From: Streptomyces sp. TLI_105
Lineage (GTDB): Bacteria > Actinomycetota > Actinomycetes > Streptomycetales > Streptomycetaceae
Length of the DNA stretch: 64,000 bases
Assembly (NCBI RefSeq): GCF_900105415.1
Contig: NZ_FNSM01000001.1
Location: 124,001-188,000 of the forward strand
Direction of reading: 5' to 3'
Made by a program: the position numbers and the translations under genes. The notes under the pieces were generated by a model. The model was not told the DNA's origin, did no database searches, and saw only the letters and a list, made by a program, of their open reading frames with translations. Shown here piece after piece: positions 1-8,321 of the stretch. Within the stretch, counting starts at the first letter, position 1, and each line of letters starts with the position of its first letter.

Positions 1-65
1 CCGACTGGGAGAGGCACTTCGCGTCCTTCTACAGCGAGGCCCTCTACTTCTCCTTTCCCAACTGA
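1..65 (+). CDS. 3' end of an unidentified gene (partial)
   Basis: Reading from base 3 gives an open frame of 20 residues ending in FSFPN and a TGA stop at 63-65. The aromatic-rich tail (Trp, four Phe, two Tyr in 20 residues) has normal codon use for the window. The rest of the gene lies outside the window, so no function can be given. Confidence 0.4.
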   Translation, partial: DWERHFASFYSEALYFSFPN

Positions 66-116
66 CGGGGCCCGCGGCGCGGTGCCGGGCGATCCCGGCC
101 TGATCGGCAAGACACC

Positions 117-1208
117 CTAGTGATCTGAGTCAGAGATTCGTCGGCAGTAGGCGGCGACTTTGTCGAGGATCTCGTCTGCGATCTTGGTCCAGGCGAAGGG
201 TCTGGGGCGCTCGTTCCAGTCGGCGAGCCAGGCCCGGATGTCGCGTTCGAGGGCCTGGACGGAGCGGTGGACGCCGCGCTTGAGCTTCTTCTGCGTGAGT
301 TCGGCGAACCACCGCTCGACCAGGTTCAGCCAGGACGCGCTGGTCGGCGTGAAGTGCAGATGAAACCGGGGATGCCCCAGCAGCCACCGCTTGATGCCGG
401 GTGTCTCGTGGGTCGCGTAGTTGTCCACGATGAGGTGGACGTCGAGGCCGTCGAAGACTTCCTTGTCGAGTTTGGCCAGGAATCTCTTGAACTCCGCTGC
501 CCGGTGGCGGCGGTGCGGGGAGCCGATCACCTTGCCGGTGGCGACCTCGCGGGCGGCGAACAGGGTGGTCGTGCCGGCCCGGAGGTAGTCGTGGCTGCGG
601 CGTTCGGGCACCCCGGGCATCATCGGCAGGACCGGCTGGGACCGGTCCAGGGCCTGGATCTGCGACTTCTCGTCCACACACAGCACCAGAGCCTTCTCCG
701 GCGGGTCGAGATACAGACCGACGACGTCGCGGACCTTGTCGATGAACAACGGATCCGTGGACAGCTTGAACGTCTGCGACCGGTGCGGCGCCAGCGCGAA
801 GGCCCGCCAGATCCGCGAGATGGTCGACTGCGACATGCCCGTCGCCGCGGCCATCGACCTCGTCGACCAGTGGGTGGCGTTCTTCGGCGTCTCCTCGAGG
901 GTCTTGACGATGACCCGCTCGACGTCGGCATCGGTGATCTTCCGCGGGACGCCGGGCCGCGGTTCGTCGCACAAGCCGTCCAGGCCGCGTTCGAGGAAAC
1001 GCCGCCGCCAGGTGCGGACCGTGTCCGGAGTGATCCGCAGCCGACGGGACACTTCCATGATCGAGTGGCCCTTGGCGCACTCCAGCACGATCCGCGACCT
1101 CTGGGCCAGAGCCTGGGCCGTCGTCCGGCGACGTAACCAGCCTTCCAGCACCGCCCACTGGGCGTCAGTGACCGACAACGGCGGAATCTTCGGACCCGGA
1201 CGACTCAT
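117..1208 (-). CDS. IS630-family transposase
   Basis: A DDE transposase of about 363 residues. An N-terminal helix-turn-helix region (about residues 15-120) is followed by a DDE core: Asp in LCVDEKSQ, Asp in LIVDNYATH and Glu in NLVERWF are the expected catalytic triad. The ATG at 1208 gives MSRPGPK; a TTG two codons upstream would extend it slightly. The stop codon TAG (117-119) is made partly of the TA target site and flanking host base, so the reading frame ends exactly at the element boundary. No frameshift is seen, so it is likely functional. Confidence 0.88.
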   Translation of the reverse strand: MSRPGPKIPPLSVTDAQWAVLEGWLRRRTTAQALAQRSRIVLECAKGHSIMEVSRRLRITPDTVRTWRRRFLERGLDGLCDEPRPGVPRKITDADVERVIVKTLEETPKNATHWSTRSMAAATGMSQSTISRIWRAFALAPHRSQTFKLSTDPLFIDKVRDVVGLYLDPPEKALVLCVDEKSQIQALDRSQPVLPMMPGVPERRSHDYLRAGTTTLFAAREVATGKVIGSPHRRHRAAEFKRFLAKLDKEVFDGLDVHLIVDNYATHETPGIKRWLLGHPRFHLHFTPTSASWLNLVERWFAELTQKKLKRGVHRSVQALERDIRAWLADWNERPRPFAWTKIADEILDKVAAYCRRISDSDH

Positions 1209-1244
1209 GCCCAACCGACGACGAATCTCCGACTCAGATCACTA
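118..1244 (-). mobile_element. IS630-family insertion sequence, apparently complete
   Basis: Terminal inverted repeats at 117-143 and 1219-1245 match over 27 positions with one mismatch. They include the TA dinucleotides at 118-119 and 1243-1244, as expected for the TA target duplication of the IS630/Tc1-mariner superfamily. One transposase gene fills the element. The outer junctions show it landed in the TA of the TAG stop codon of the neighbouring lipoprotein gene. The intact transposase and near-perfect ends suggest a recent insertion. Confidence 0.85.
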
Positions 1245-1898
1245 GGCCTTCTTCGCCCTGGCGGCAAGGGAGTCGGGTCCGCAGGAAAGACGGGCCGCCT
1301 CCAGGGCCACTTCCCCTGCCTTCGCGTTCGTGATCGGGGTGGAGCACTCCAGGACGCCCGAACCGTCGACGGTCCAGCCGACCGCGTGGCCCGCCGCCCG
1401 CCTGCCGTCGCCGCAGGAGTACTGGAAGTCGGCGCCGACTTCGCGTACCCAGGCGTACTCCACGAAGGTTCCGGCGCCGTCGACGGTTGTGACGTCGGAT
1501 CGGAACCCCGGTGCGGGCCTGTGGACGTCGGCGAAGCCGTGGCCGTCGCCTTCGGCCGCGTCCGCTTCCCCGACGCGGACCGCCAGCGAGCGGAGCACGG
1601 CCCCCGCGTCCACCCGGGGGCCCTTCTCGAAGGTGACGGCGGTGACCGGGACGTGGAGCGGCGCCGGCTCGTCCGTCAGCCCGCCGCCTCCCTTGCCCAG
1701 CTGCTGCTTCTCGGTGACGCCGGTCAGCACGTCCCGCACGTCGACGTCGGACCAGGTGTACGTGCCGTTCGCGCAGACCGCGCCGGTCGTCCGCGTGGCC
1801 TGCTCGCCCGCGCCGTCGCCCTCGTTCGTGCAGGCGACCGTGCCGGCGAGCAGCGCGGCGACGGCGCACGCGGAGAGGCCGGTCTTCGTGATCTTCAT
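1242..1898 (-). CDS. Putative secreted lipoprotein
   Basis: A 218-residue protein beginning MKITKTG, with a hydrophobic signal ending in LLAGTVAC, where Cys would be the lipidated residue (Thr at -3 is less usual than Leu). The mature part is hydrophilic, rich in Gly and Asp, and has a few Cys residues; I do not recognise a family. The ATG at 1898 is chosen because AGGGGGA lies about 8 bases upstream and the signal peptide starts there; an open frame runs further upstream but reads like non-coding DNA. Its stop codon TAG at 1242-1244 is shared with the right end of the IS630 element, so the protein keeps its natural end despite the insertion. Confidence 0.7.
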   Translation of the reverse strand: MKITKTGLSACAVAALLAGTVACTNEGDGAGEQATRTTGAVCANGTYTWSDVDVRDVLTGVTEKQQLGKGGGGLTDEPAPLHVPVTAVTFEKGPRVDAGAVLRSLAVRVGEADAAEGDGHGFADVHRPAPGFRSDVTTVDGAGTFVEYAWVREVGADFQYSCGDGRRAAGHAVGWTVDGSGVLECSTPITNAKAGEVALEAARLSCGPDSLAARAKKA

Positions 1899-2153
1899 GC
1901 TCGTGTCCCCCTGATGTCTCGCGCCATTGGTCGATGGCGGATCCGATCGTGGCTCCGGGGCGCCGGTCCGGCAAGGGACTTGAGCCACTTCTGAGCTCGG
2001 TCACGAGACCGCGGGTCCTTCGTCTCCCGGGCCTTGTCAGGACGGGAGGGCGCCCAACCACTGCACGAGTCACGTTCCCCACCACCCGACCATGATCAAC
2101 CACCAAAGGCTCGACGTCTCCCCACCCACCATGCACGAGCTCGTCAGAGATCT

Positions 2154-3065
2154 TTAAAGGTGTGGGTCACGTCGGGGTGCCAACGCGGTCCGCGCCAGAT
2201 CGCGTAGCCAGACGTGGGCGGGGTCGGTGCCGTAGCGCTGATGCCATGACAGGTACACCGCGGCCGACGGCAGTTCGAACGGCAGTGGGAGCAGGGTCAG
2301 GCCGAGAACCGTGGCCGCTGAACGCGTCGTCGATTCGGGGGCTGTGACGAGGAGGTCGGAGCCGCGCACAAACTCGAGCGCGGCCCCTTCTGTGGGCGCG
2401 GTCGCCACTACCCGTCGGGTGAGGCCGAGCCGCGCGAGAGCGTCGTCGAGGGCGTTGCCGAGCCTTCCGCGCCGCGAGACGGTGATGTGCTCGGCCGCGG
2501 CGTACCGCGCAGCGGTGACGGCCTTGACTCGGGTGAGCGGGTGCCCCCGCCGCACGACGATGACGTGCTGGGTCTCAGCCACCCGGTCGGCGCGAATGTC
2601 GGGTGCGGTCGGGCGGTTCGCGTTCGCCTCCAGGTCGACCTCGCCGCGACGCAGCTCGGGGGTGTCGATGCTCGATTCCGCGATGAAGCGCAGACGCACG
2701 CCCGGCGCCTGCTTGCGTACGGCCTCGAGAAGCGCGGGGCCACTGAGGGCGACGAGTGAATCGTGCCAGCGGAGTGTGAAGGTGCGCTCGAGCGTCGTGA
2801 GGTCGAGTTCGCGGCTCGGTGCCAGCACGGCCTGGACCTGCTGCAGCAGTTCGTGCACCTGTTCCCGGACGGCGATCGCGTACGGCGTCGGGGTCATCGT
2901 GCGCCCGGTACGCACCAGGATCTGATCCCCCGTCGTGCGCCGGATCCGGCCGAGGCTTCGGCTCATCGCGGGGGCGGTGACGTGTAGGCGCTCAGCAGCT
3001 CCGGCCACGCTGCCTTCCTCCAGGAGCGCATCGAGCGCAGCGAGCAGGTTCAAATCCAATTGCAT
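2154..3065 (-). CDS. LysR-family transcriptional regulator
   Basis: About 303 residues. The N-terminal winged helix-turn-helix (residues 1-62: DLNLLAALDALLEEGSV, AAERLHVTAPAMSRSLGRIR) is typical of LysR, followed by a periplasmic-binding-like effector domain of normal length. The ATG at 3065 has GGATGAG just upstream; an ATG three codons earlier (3074) is an alternative. It is divergent from the phosphatase-like gene at 3202 across about 136 bases, the usual layout for a LysR regulator and its target, so it likely controls the 3202-4672 pair (inference). Confidence 0.88.
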   Translation of the reverse strand: MQLDLNLLAALDALLEEGSVAGAAERLHVTAPAMSRSLGRIRRTTGDQILVRTGRTMTPTPYAIAVREQVHELLQQVQAVLAPSRELDLTTLERTFTLRWHDSLVALSGPALLEAVRKQAPGVRLRFIAESSIDTPELRRGEVDLEANANRPTAPDIRADRVAETQHVIVVRRGHPLTRVKAVTAARYAAAEHITVSRRGRLGNALDDALARLGLTRRVVATAPTEGAALEFVRGSDLLVTAPESTTRSAATVLGLTLLPLPFELPSAAVYLSWHQRYGTDPAHVWLRDLARTALAPRRDPHL

Positions 3066-3201
3066 GAGACTCATCCTAGACGTGCTTTACATGCACTTGA
3101 AGTTAATGACGGGCCCTCCTACCTTCGAGATGCGGGCGCAGAAGAACACGGTTTTCGCCTGGTCCGCCTCACCACCCCCCTCCTCAGATCGGAGCACCGT
3201 C

Positions 3202-4035
3202 ATGCCCGAGTCGATTCAGCCCACCGGAATTGCCGCAACCGCCGGCTCCGCGTCCGACGCCGACCTGCTCGCGCAGACCGCGATCGCCGTGCGCGAGGCG
3301 GCTTCGGCGCTGCGGGAGCGGTTCGGCGACGTGGTCCGTTACCAGACCCGCGAAGAGCTGATGCGCGCGCTCGCCGCCAACGACGACGCGGCCCTCGACG
3401 TCCTGCGCCCCCGCCTCGCCCTCCTGCGCCCGGACGCCCGCCTGGTGGAGGACGAACTCGCGGGCGGGGCCCTGCCCCCCGGCGAATGGTGGGTCCTGGA
3501 TCCGGCCGAAGGCAACGTCAACCACCTGCACGCCCTGCCGGAGTGGGCGGTGACCGCCACCCTCGTGCGCGACAACCAGCCGGTGCTCACCGCAGTCCAC
3601 CTGCCGTTGACCGGTGAGACCTACACCGCACTCGCCGGCGCCGGCGCCCACCTCGACGGCCGCCCGCTGCACGTGTCCCAGACCTCGGACCTCGGCCTGA
3701 GCCTCGTGGCCACGAGCCAGGCCAGGCCGGACGAGGACGAGAAGGTCGTGCGGCGCATCGGCTCCTCGATCACCGCGATGCTCTTCGATGCGCTCGTGGT
3801 ACGGACATCCGTGCCCGCCACCCTGCACCTGCTGAACGTGGCCGCCGGCCGGATCGACGCCTTCTGGCAGTTCGCCGGGGCCCGCGCGGACCTGCTTCCC
3901 GGGGCGCTGCTCGTCGCCGAGGCCGGCGGGCAGATATCCGACGCCGAGGGCCGCCCCTGGACCCCGGAGAGCGAGAGCTTCCTGGCCGCCGCGCCCGGCG
4001 TGCACACCGAAGCCGTCACCACGCTCTCCCGCTGA
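3202..4035 (+). CDS. Inositol-monophosphatase-like protein with altered metal-site motifs
   Basis: 277 residues with the inositol monophosphatase fold: an acidic LVEDELAGG in place of the usual EE motif, then DPAEGNVN where the family has DP[IL]DGT[TS]N, and ARADLLPGALLVAEAGG where it has WDxAAG. The second metal-binding Asp is Glu, the Thr that positions the attacking water is Asn, and the Trp is Arg. The protein may therefore be a non-classical phosphatase or a binding protein; this subfamily role is inference. The ATG at 3202 has GGAG 8-11 bases upstream. A 40-base gap separates it from the next gene, so the two are probably co-transcribed and controlled by the divergent LysR gene. Confidence 0.75.
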   Translation: MPESIQPTGIAATAGSASDADLLAQTAIAVREAASALRERFGDVVRYQTREELMRALAANDDAALDVLRPRLALLRPDARLVEDELAGGALPPGEWWVLDPAEGNVNHLHALPEWAVTATLVRDNQPVLTAVHLPLTGETYTALAGAGAHLDGRPLHVSQTSDLGLSLVATSQARPDEDEKVVRRIGSSITAMLFDALVVRTSVPATLHLLNVAAGRIDAFWQFAGARADLLPGALLVAEAGGQISDAEGRPWTPESESFLAAAPGVHTEAVTTLSR

Positions 4036-4075
4036 CTCCCACGAGAACCACAAGCACCGAAAGGACCACATCAGC

Positions 4076-4672
4076 ATGACCATGATCGCCGTTCTCGGAA
4101 ACGGCCGCGTCGGCGGCAGCCTGGCCCCAGCCCTCACCCGGGCCGGGCACGAGGTGACCGTGGCGGACCGCTCACCAGGCTCTGCCGCCGACGCCGCCCG
4201 GACAGCGCGGATCGTCATCAACGCCACCCCGGGCGCCGGCTCGCTGGAGCGGCTCATCGCGCTGCGCGAGGAACTGCAGGGCAAGATTCTGGTAGACGTC
4301 TCCAACGCCACCGTCGACGGACCGGACGGACTGCCGGCCGACCTGCTCTACCCCGGCTCAAGCCTCGCGGAGCAACTCCAAGAAGCGCTCCCCGACACGC
4401 GCGTCGTCAAGACGCTCAACACGATGCTCTACACGGTGATGACCGCGCCCGCCGCGCTCACCCAGACGCCGACCGCTTTCCTCTCCGGCAAGAGCCCGGA
4501 GGCCAAGCAGGTCGTACGCGGGCTTCTCGCCGACCTCGGCTGGCACCAGGAGTGGATCACGGACCTCGGCGGGATCGAGACCGCGCGGGCCGCCGAAGCC
4601 GCGATCCTGTTCGTGCCACACGTGATCCGATCCAGCGGATTCGCGCCTTTCGCAATCTCGATCACCCGCTGA
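4076..4672 (+). CDS. NADPH-dependent F420 reductase-like NAD(P)-binding protein
   Basis: 198 residues. A Rossmann start with AVLGNGRVGGSLAPAL (GxGxxG-like) and the typical VVKTLNTM segment of the F420-dependent NADP reductase family (coenzyme F420-2:NADPH oxidoreductase; in many actinobacterial relatives it is simply called NAD(P)-binding). The second glycine motif and VINATPG follow the family pattern. GAAAGGA lies about 11 bases upstream of the ATG. It follows the phosphatase-like gene by 40 bases on the same strand. The exact substrate is unknown; the family is secure, the reaction is not. Confidence 0.8.
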   Translation: MTMIAVLGNGRVGGSLAPALTRAGHEVTVADRSPGSAADAARTARIVINATPGAGSLERLIALREELQGKILVDVSNATVDGPDGLPADLLYPGSSLAEQLQEALPDTRVVKTLNTMLYTVMTAPAALTQTPTAFLSGKSPEAKQVVRGLLADLGWHQEWITDLGGIETARAAEAAILFVPHVIRSSGFAPFAISITR

Positions 4673-5118
4673 AAGTCCGACGCAACTCTTCCTGGGGATG
4701 ACCGTGAGACGTGGCGAGCCGGAGTGCCCGAAGGGCTGTCAGGGCGGTGAGTGTGTCAATTCAACGGCCCTGTCTCACATTCGGTGGTCGAGCGGGCCCG
4801 CCGGGAAGTAGCCGGCGACGACCGTGGTGAGCGCGGCGACCGGAAGGGTCTGGGCAAGGGTCGTCACCATGGACTGGGCGATGATCACGAAAAGGGTCTT
4901 CTTCTTGCACGTGGGCCTGCTCGTTTCCGGGGCCGCACAGGCCGGGAACGCGAAGGCCGTTCGCAGCCGTCTGCTCCACTACGAGCACCTCCCCCGGCGC
5001 TGACCGGCCGGACCCTCCGGGGGGCAGCGGGTCAGTGCGGTTCTTCGTGCTCGCTCGCTCACCCAGAACCCAAACCGTTTCGGATCAGTACTGGGCAAGT
5101 CAGCCCATGCAAACAACA
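4673..5118. other. Intergenic stretch with one possible gene remnant
   Basis: No convincing complete gene. On the minus strand an open frame at 4775-4978 ends in a hydrophobic stretch (KKKTLFVIIAQSMVTTLAQ followed by VAALTTVV), like a membrane or signal segment, but it has no ATG, GTG or TTG start before that segment. It may be the remnant of a small membrane protein. Nothing else is supported. Confidence 0.3.
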
Positions 5119-5121
5119 GGG

Positions 5122-5154
5122 CAGGGCCGTGCAGCCATTGGCTGCACGGCCCTG
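5122..5154 (-). terminator. Rho-independent-type terminator of the cold-shock gene
   Basis: A perfect 15-base inverted repeat (5122-5136 and 5140-5154) with a 3-base loop lies about 55 bases after the cold-shock stop codon. Both strands could form it, so it may also stop transcription from the left. Confidence 0.75.
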
Positions 5155-5210
5155 AACCTGTTCACCACGCGCTATGCCGCTGGGCTCTTCGCCCCTGCGG
5201 GAGGGGCGGG

Positions 5211-5414
5211 TCAGGCGGGGGTGATGTTCTCCGCCTGGGGGCCCTTCTGGCCCTGGGTGACGTCGAACGTCACGCTCTGGCCCTCCTGGAGCTCACGGAA
5301 GCCCGAGGAGTTGATCGCCGAGTAGTGGGCGAAGACGTCCGGGCCGCCGCCGTCCTGGGCGATGAAGCCGAAGCCCTTCTCCGCGTTGAACCACTTCACA
5401 GTTCCCGTAGCCAT
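5211..5414 (-). CDS. Cold-shock protein, CspA family
   Basis: 67 residues, the standard length of a single cold-shock domain. It shows RNP1 KGFGFI and RNP2-like DVFAHY around a KWFNAEKG start, the single-stranded nucleic-acid binding surface; it acts as an RNA chaperone in the cytoplasm. GGAAGG sits 8 bases before the ATG. It is flanked by strong hairpins on both sides and follows a merR-like gene on the same strand, a common pairing in Streptomyces. Confidence is very high from the sequence alone. Confidence 0.97.
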   Translation of the reverse strand: MATGTVKWFNAEKGFGFIAQDGGGPDVFAHYSAINSSGFRELQEGQSVTFDVTQGQKGPQAENITPA

Positions 5415-5499
5415 GTCTCATGCCTTCCAGTCGATGAACGCCTCCCGCACCATGCGGAAGGCGGAGGTGATCGCCCTGGTCCCTGCGGCACAGCACAGC

Positions 5500-5525
5500 A
5501 AAAAGCCCACGCCTGGAGCGTGGGC
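5500..5525 (-). terminator. Hairpin plus T-run upstream of the cold-shock gene
   Basis: On the minus strand an 8-base stem (5518-5525 with 5505-5512) is followed directly by five T residues, a textbook intrinsic terminator. It lies after the merR-like gene and about 90 bases before the cold-shock start, so it either separates the two transcripts or acts as an attenuator within one. Confidence 0.7.
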
Positions 5526-5663
5526 AAGGGGAACATCCGAACCACGACAGCTAACAGGAACGCTACACGCCTACACCCTCCGTGACCACAGGAGGCGACG
5601 GCACGTTCAAAAGCGGTCCGTACAAGCAACGTCGACTGGTGCTCGGCGAGCGCGCTGCCGCCC

Positions 5664-6002
5664 TCAGACGGGGTTGGACGATTCGGGCTTCTCGACAGCC
5701 CGGCGGTACTGGTCGTTGAGGCGCTGCGCTTCTTCGAGCTGGCCCTCGAGGACGATGATGCGGCAGGCGGCCTCGAGGGTGGTGCCCTGGTCGACGAGTT
5801 CCCGGGCGCGGGCGGCGAGGCGCAGCTGGTAGCGGGAGTAGCGGCGGTGGCCGCCCTCGGAGCGCAGCGGGGTGATCAGGCGGTGTTCACCCAGGGCGCG
5901 CAGGAAGGCGGGGGTGGTGCCGAGCATGTCGGCGGCCCGACCCATGGTGTGGGCGGGGTAGTCGTCGTCGTCGAGACGACCGCGTGTGTCGTCTGCTGTC
6001 AT
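5664..6002 (-). CDS. MerR-type helix-turn-helix regulator (small)
   Basis: About 112 residues. The N-terminal half carries a MerR winged helix (TMGRAADMLGTTPAFLRAL, then RSEGGHRRYSRYQL), the second half a helical region with Glu and Gln (residues 75-105) that could dimerise. There is no metal-binding cysteine pair, so it is not a classic metal sensor. The ATG at 6002 is preferred because AGAGAGG is placed 5 bases upstream; a GTG at 6008 would overlap that ribosome site. It is followed by a terminator and the cold-shock gene, and preceded by a strong hairpin and a long leader. Confidence 0.85.
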   Translation of the reverse strand: MTADDTRGRLDDDDYPAHTMGRAADMLGTTPAFLRALGEHRLITPLRSEGGHRRYSRYQLRLAARARELVDQGTTLEAACRIIVLEGQLEEAQRLNDQYRRAVEKPESSNPV

Positions 6003-6026
6003 CTGCACCTCTCTGGGACATGTTGA

Positions 6027-6058
6027 GGGGCTCTGGTGCCGTACGACACCAGAGCCCC
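6027..6058 (-). promoter_or_regulatory. Perfect 12-base inverted repeat in the merR-like leader
   Basis: Arms at 6027-6038 and 6047-6058 pair perfectly around an 8-base loop, ending about 25 bases before the merR-like start codon. It could be an RNA hairpin acting on translation or read-through, or an operator for the regulator itself. There is no T-run after it on the minus strand, so a simple terminator is less likely. Confidence 0.5.
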
Positions 6059-6540
6059 GAAGGAACTACTACACCACCTGCCGACCCTGATACTGCGCCG
6101 GCTTTCTGTGTCCGCGGACCCGACCTGACTGCTGCCGGGGGTGCGGGGATCGCGGTTGCTTGACCGGAGACCACCTCACTAACGATGTCCTGCGGTACCC
6201 GGACTGAGTACTTCCGTCCGGGCGATCCTGATGGCGCCTCGCTCCTCCGTTCTTTCCTCGGTGATCCATCACTTACCACTGGGGGTACTGCCACTGCCTT
6301 CACTGCCGGGTACTGCACTTGCGGGTGCCGCATCTGCCATGACCGCGGTCCCGCTGCGGCGGCCCCTGATCACCGCGGGCCGCCCGGTCCGGCCGTCAGT
6401 CCCGTCGCCGTCCTGCAACAACCCTGGCTTCGGGGCTCCACCGCCGTACCGTCCTGCAACTGCTTGTACTGCTTGTACTGCGGGTACTGCTTGCCGGCAG
6501 TTCGTCTCTGCCAGGCCCTGCTGTCTCTCTGAGCTACGAG
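6059..6540 (-). other. Long leader region with GCAGTAC repeats
   Basis: About 480 bases between the promoter-like site at 6545-6573 and the merR-like gene. On the minus strand GCAGTAC or its near variants recur, clustered at about 6460-6500 and 6280-6320. Short open frames exist in more than one frame (one reads QYPQYKQYKQLQ) but none has a clear ribosome site or codon bias. I see no definite gene; it may be an untranslated leader or a small RNA. Confidence 0.35.
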
Positions 6541-6544
6541 AGAA

Positions 6545-6573
6545 AATATAGCTACACCGCCCGGCAATGTCTA
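6545..6573 (-). promoter_or_regulatory. Sigma-70-type promoter reading leftwards
   Basis: On the minus strand TAGACA (6568-6573) and TATATT (6545-6550) are 17 bases apart, each 5/6 to the vegetative consensus. The site lies in a locally AT-rich patch in very GC-rich DNA. It would drive the leader, the merR-like gene and perhaps the cold-shock gene. Confidence 0.55.
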
Positions 6574-6739
6574 CTGCGGCCAGTGCAGATTTTCATGTGT
6601 CCGCCAGTGAGCTAGTCGACCTCGGGCAGAGACTCGTGCGGAGTGTGGGGCGGTCATTCAGCGTCAACCGCCGCATGCCAGGGCAGATGCGGCGGGCAGC
6701 GAGGAATGGGTATGAGTCACCCGGCGGCCAGGGGATCTG

Positions 6740-7264
6740 ATGGACATGAGGAGTGTCGATGTCGCCATCGACGGTTCTGCCGGGTCCGTCGCCGCCGCAC
6801 GCGAGAGCACCTGGCACTTCCTCAAGGCTCTTCTTCCCTCCCCCGCGCCCGAGGGCGCCGAGACCGTGGTCCTGGTGGTTTCGGAGCCGGTCACCAACGC
6901 CCTGCGCCACGGCGGCGGCGCCTGCACCCTGGAGCTGACCGCGCACCCGGACCGCATCGAGGTAGCCGTGCACGACCACAGCCCGCACGTGCCACGCATG
7001 CGCACCCCTGATCTGAACGAGGGCACCGGAGGGCTCGGCTGGCCCATGGTCAACCGCCTCGCCACAGCGACCACAGTCCCCCGGCGCGCCTCTGGCGGGA
7101 AGACCGCCAGCGCCTTCCTTCCCCCGGTAGACCCCGGCGCCCCGGCGCCCCGGCGCCCCGGCGACAGACGGGTGCGCCGGCCCGCCTGGCGGCCCTGGTC
7201 CATCACCACTGCCGACATCGCCCCACTCGCTTCTCATCGTGGCCGGAGCGGTCCTCGCTGGTAG
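6740..7264 (+). CDS. RsbW/SpoIIAB-like ATP-binding regulatory protein
   Basis: 174 residues. Residues 1-125 form a HATPase_c domain of the anti-sigma-factor type: N-box VSEPVTNALRHG (Asn for Mg-ATP), VAVHDHSPHVPR, and GTGGLGWPMVNRLA. Such proteins bind and inhibit a sigma factor or act on STAS antagonists in a partner-switching network. The C-terminal 45 residues are Arg- and Pro-rich and unlike the family. AGGGGATC lies just before the ATG. A strong hairpin follows at 7324. A STAS gene lies convergent at 7520-7924 and might be its partner. Confidence 0.82.
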   Translation: MDMRSVDVAIDGSAGSVAAARESTWHFLKALLPSPAPEGAETVVLVVSEPVTNALRHGGGACTLELTAHPDRIEVAVHDHSPHVPRMRTPDLNEGTGGLGWPMVNRLATATTVPRRASGGKTASAFLPPVDPGAPAPRRPGDRRVRRPAWRPWSITTADIAPLASHRGRSGPRW

Positions 7265-7323
7265 ACCCTTTCACTCATGGCCCGGTATGTGGATCAGCGG
7301 CATACGACGCGGCCGACAGGGCC

Positions 7324-7366
7324 GGTGAGGGTGCTGGCGCCTGTTGGCGATACCAGCACCCTCACC
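7324..7366 (+). terminator. Strong terminator hairpin after the RsbW-like gene
   Basis: A perfect 14-base stem (7324-7337 with 7353-7366) whose loop contains a further CGCC/GGCG pairing, giving an almost continuous 18-pair stem with a 3-base bulge. It can work on both strands, serving the convergent RsbW-like and STAS genes. Confidence 0.7.
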
Positions 7367-7519
7367 CGTGCCACGGCTACGCGGCGGGGCGCTGCTGGGC
7401 GACAGTGGTTCAGCGCCCTGGGGGTGGGCAGGGCAGGCGAGCGGGGCGGAGTTCGCGGGGCTTTTCGCAGATGAGGAGAACGGCCGTGAGCATCGGGACG
7501 CAGGTCAGGAGTATGAAGG

Positions 7520-7924
7520 TCATGACGTGGTCGCTGGCGTCAGCCTCCCGGCCCGAACCCCTCGCCGTCCTGTGGCGATGGCCGCGTTCAGGAGATGTCC
7601 CACGGCCCGGGAAGAGTTGACGAGGCGGAGCCGGCGTCCGTGGCGGTGCCACCAGTCGAGGACCGCGAGGAAACCGGAGTCGCAGAAGGTGACCCGGGCG
7701 GTGTCCAGGACAAGGCCGGTGCGGCCGTTGTCTGCGGCGGAGGCCAGCAGTGCCCGCAGCGGGGCGGCGCTGTGGTGGTCGATCTCGCCCGCGAGAGGGA
7801 CCACCACAGCGGCGCCGAGGGTGGTGCAGGAGGCGATGACTATGACACCGGGTGCGGCGTCCGCGCCCGAGTCGTGTACGACAGCAGGGGCAGAGACGGC
7901 AAAGTCGGCGGGCAGTAATCGGGG
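7520..7924 (-). pseudogene. STAS-domain anti-sigma-factor antagonist, start region frameshifted
   Basis: The STAS domain is clear (VPLAGEIDHHSAAPLRALL, LVLDTARVTFCDSGFLAVLDWW, with Ser in the phospho-site region CDSGFL). In its frame the coding-like sequence extends upstream (LPADFAVSAPAVV) but meets TGA before any start codon. A typical start, GTG with MSTSSTAP and a GGAGGAAGGAG ribosome site, lies near 7941 in another frame. One base has therefore been gained or lost near 7920, or the sequence has an error. An internal GTG at 7807 would still give a 95-residue near-complete domain. Phosphorylation by an RsbW-like kinase is the family role; partner unknown. Confidence 0.65.
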
Positions 7925-7943
7925 CGGTGCTTGAGGTGCTCAC

Positions 7944-8321
7944 ATCCCATCAACTCCTTCCTCCCAGGCCCGGGAAACGAGCCACGCGGCCCTTTCACCC
8001 CCTGTGACCAGCACCGTTCCCCGGCACGAGGGAAGATTCCATCCGAATGAGGCAGATCGCACCCTGGATGCGATTACTGATCACCGAGGCCGTCGCATGG
8101 CGTTTCTTGTGGCTGAGCAGTGGATCGTGCTGTCCCGGGCGGCCACCGCGCGGTGACCCGTCAGGGGCAGAGCGAGGCGAGGCAGGAGTCCGGGAGCGGC
8201 CGGGTCGCTGCGTATTCCCAGGAGCCGGGTTGCGGCCTCTTCCAGCAGAAGCCTCAGCGCGCGGCGAGATCCGTTCCTCGCGTACCAACCAGATGTCATT
8301 CCCGCGGATCCAGGGCGCCAG
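7944..8321. other. Intergenic stretch without a recognised gene
   Basis: Contains the likely ribosome site of the STAS gene at its left edge. Several overlapping open frames are present on both strands (for example 8120-8365 plus and 8081-8299 minus) but none shows domain features or a good ribosome site. I see nothing definite in it. Confidence 0.3.

Noticed and set aside
4775..4978. Functional small membrane protein
   Set aside because: No start codon precedes the hydrophobic segment and no ribosome site is seen.
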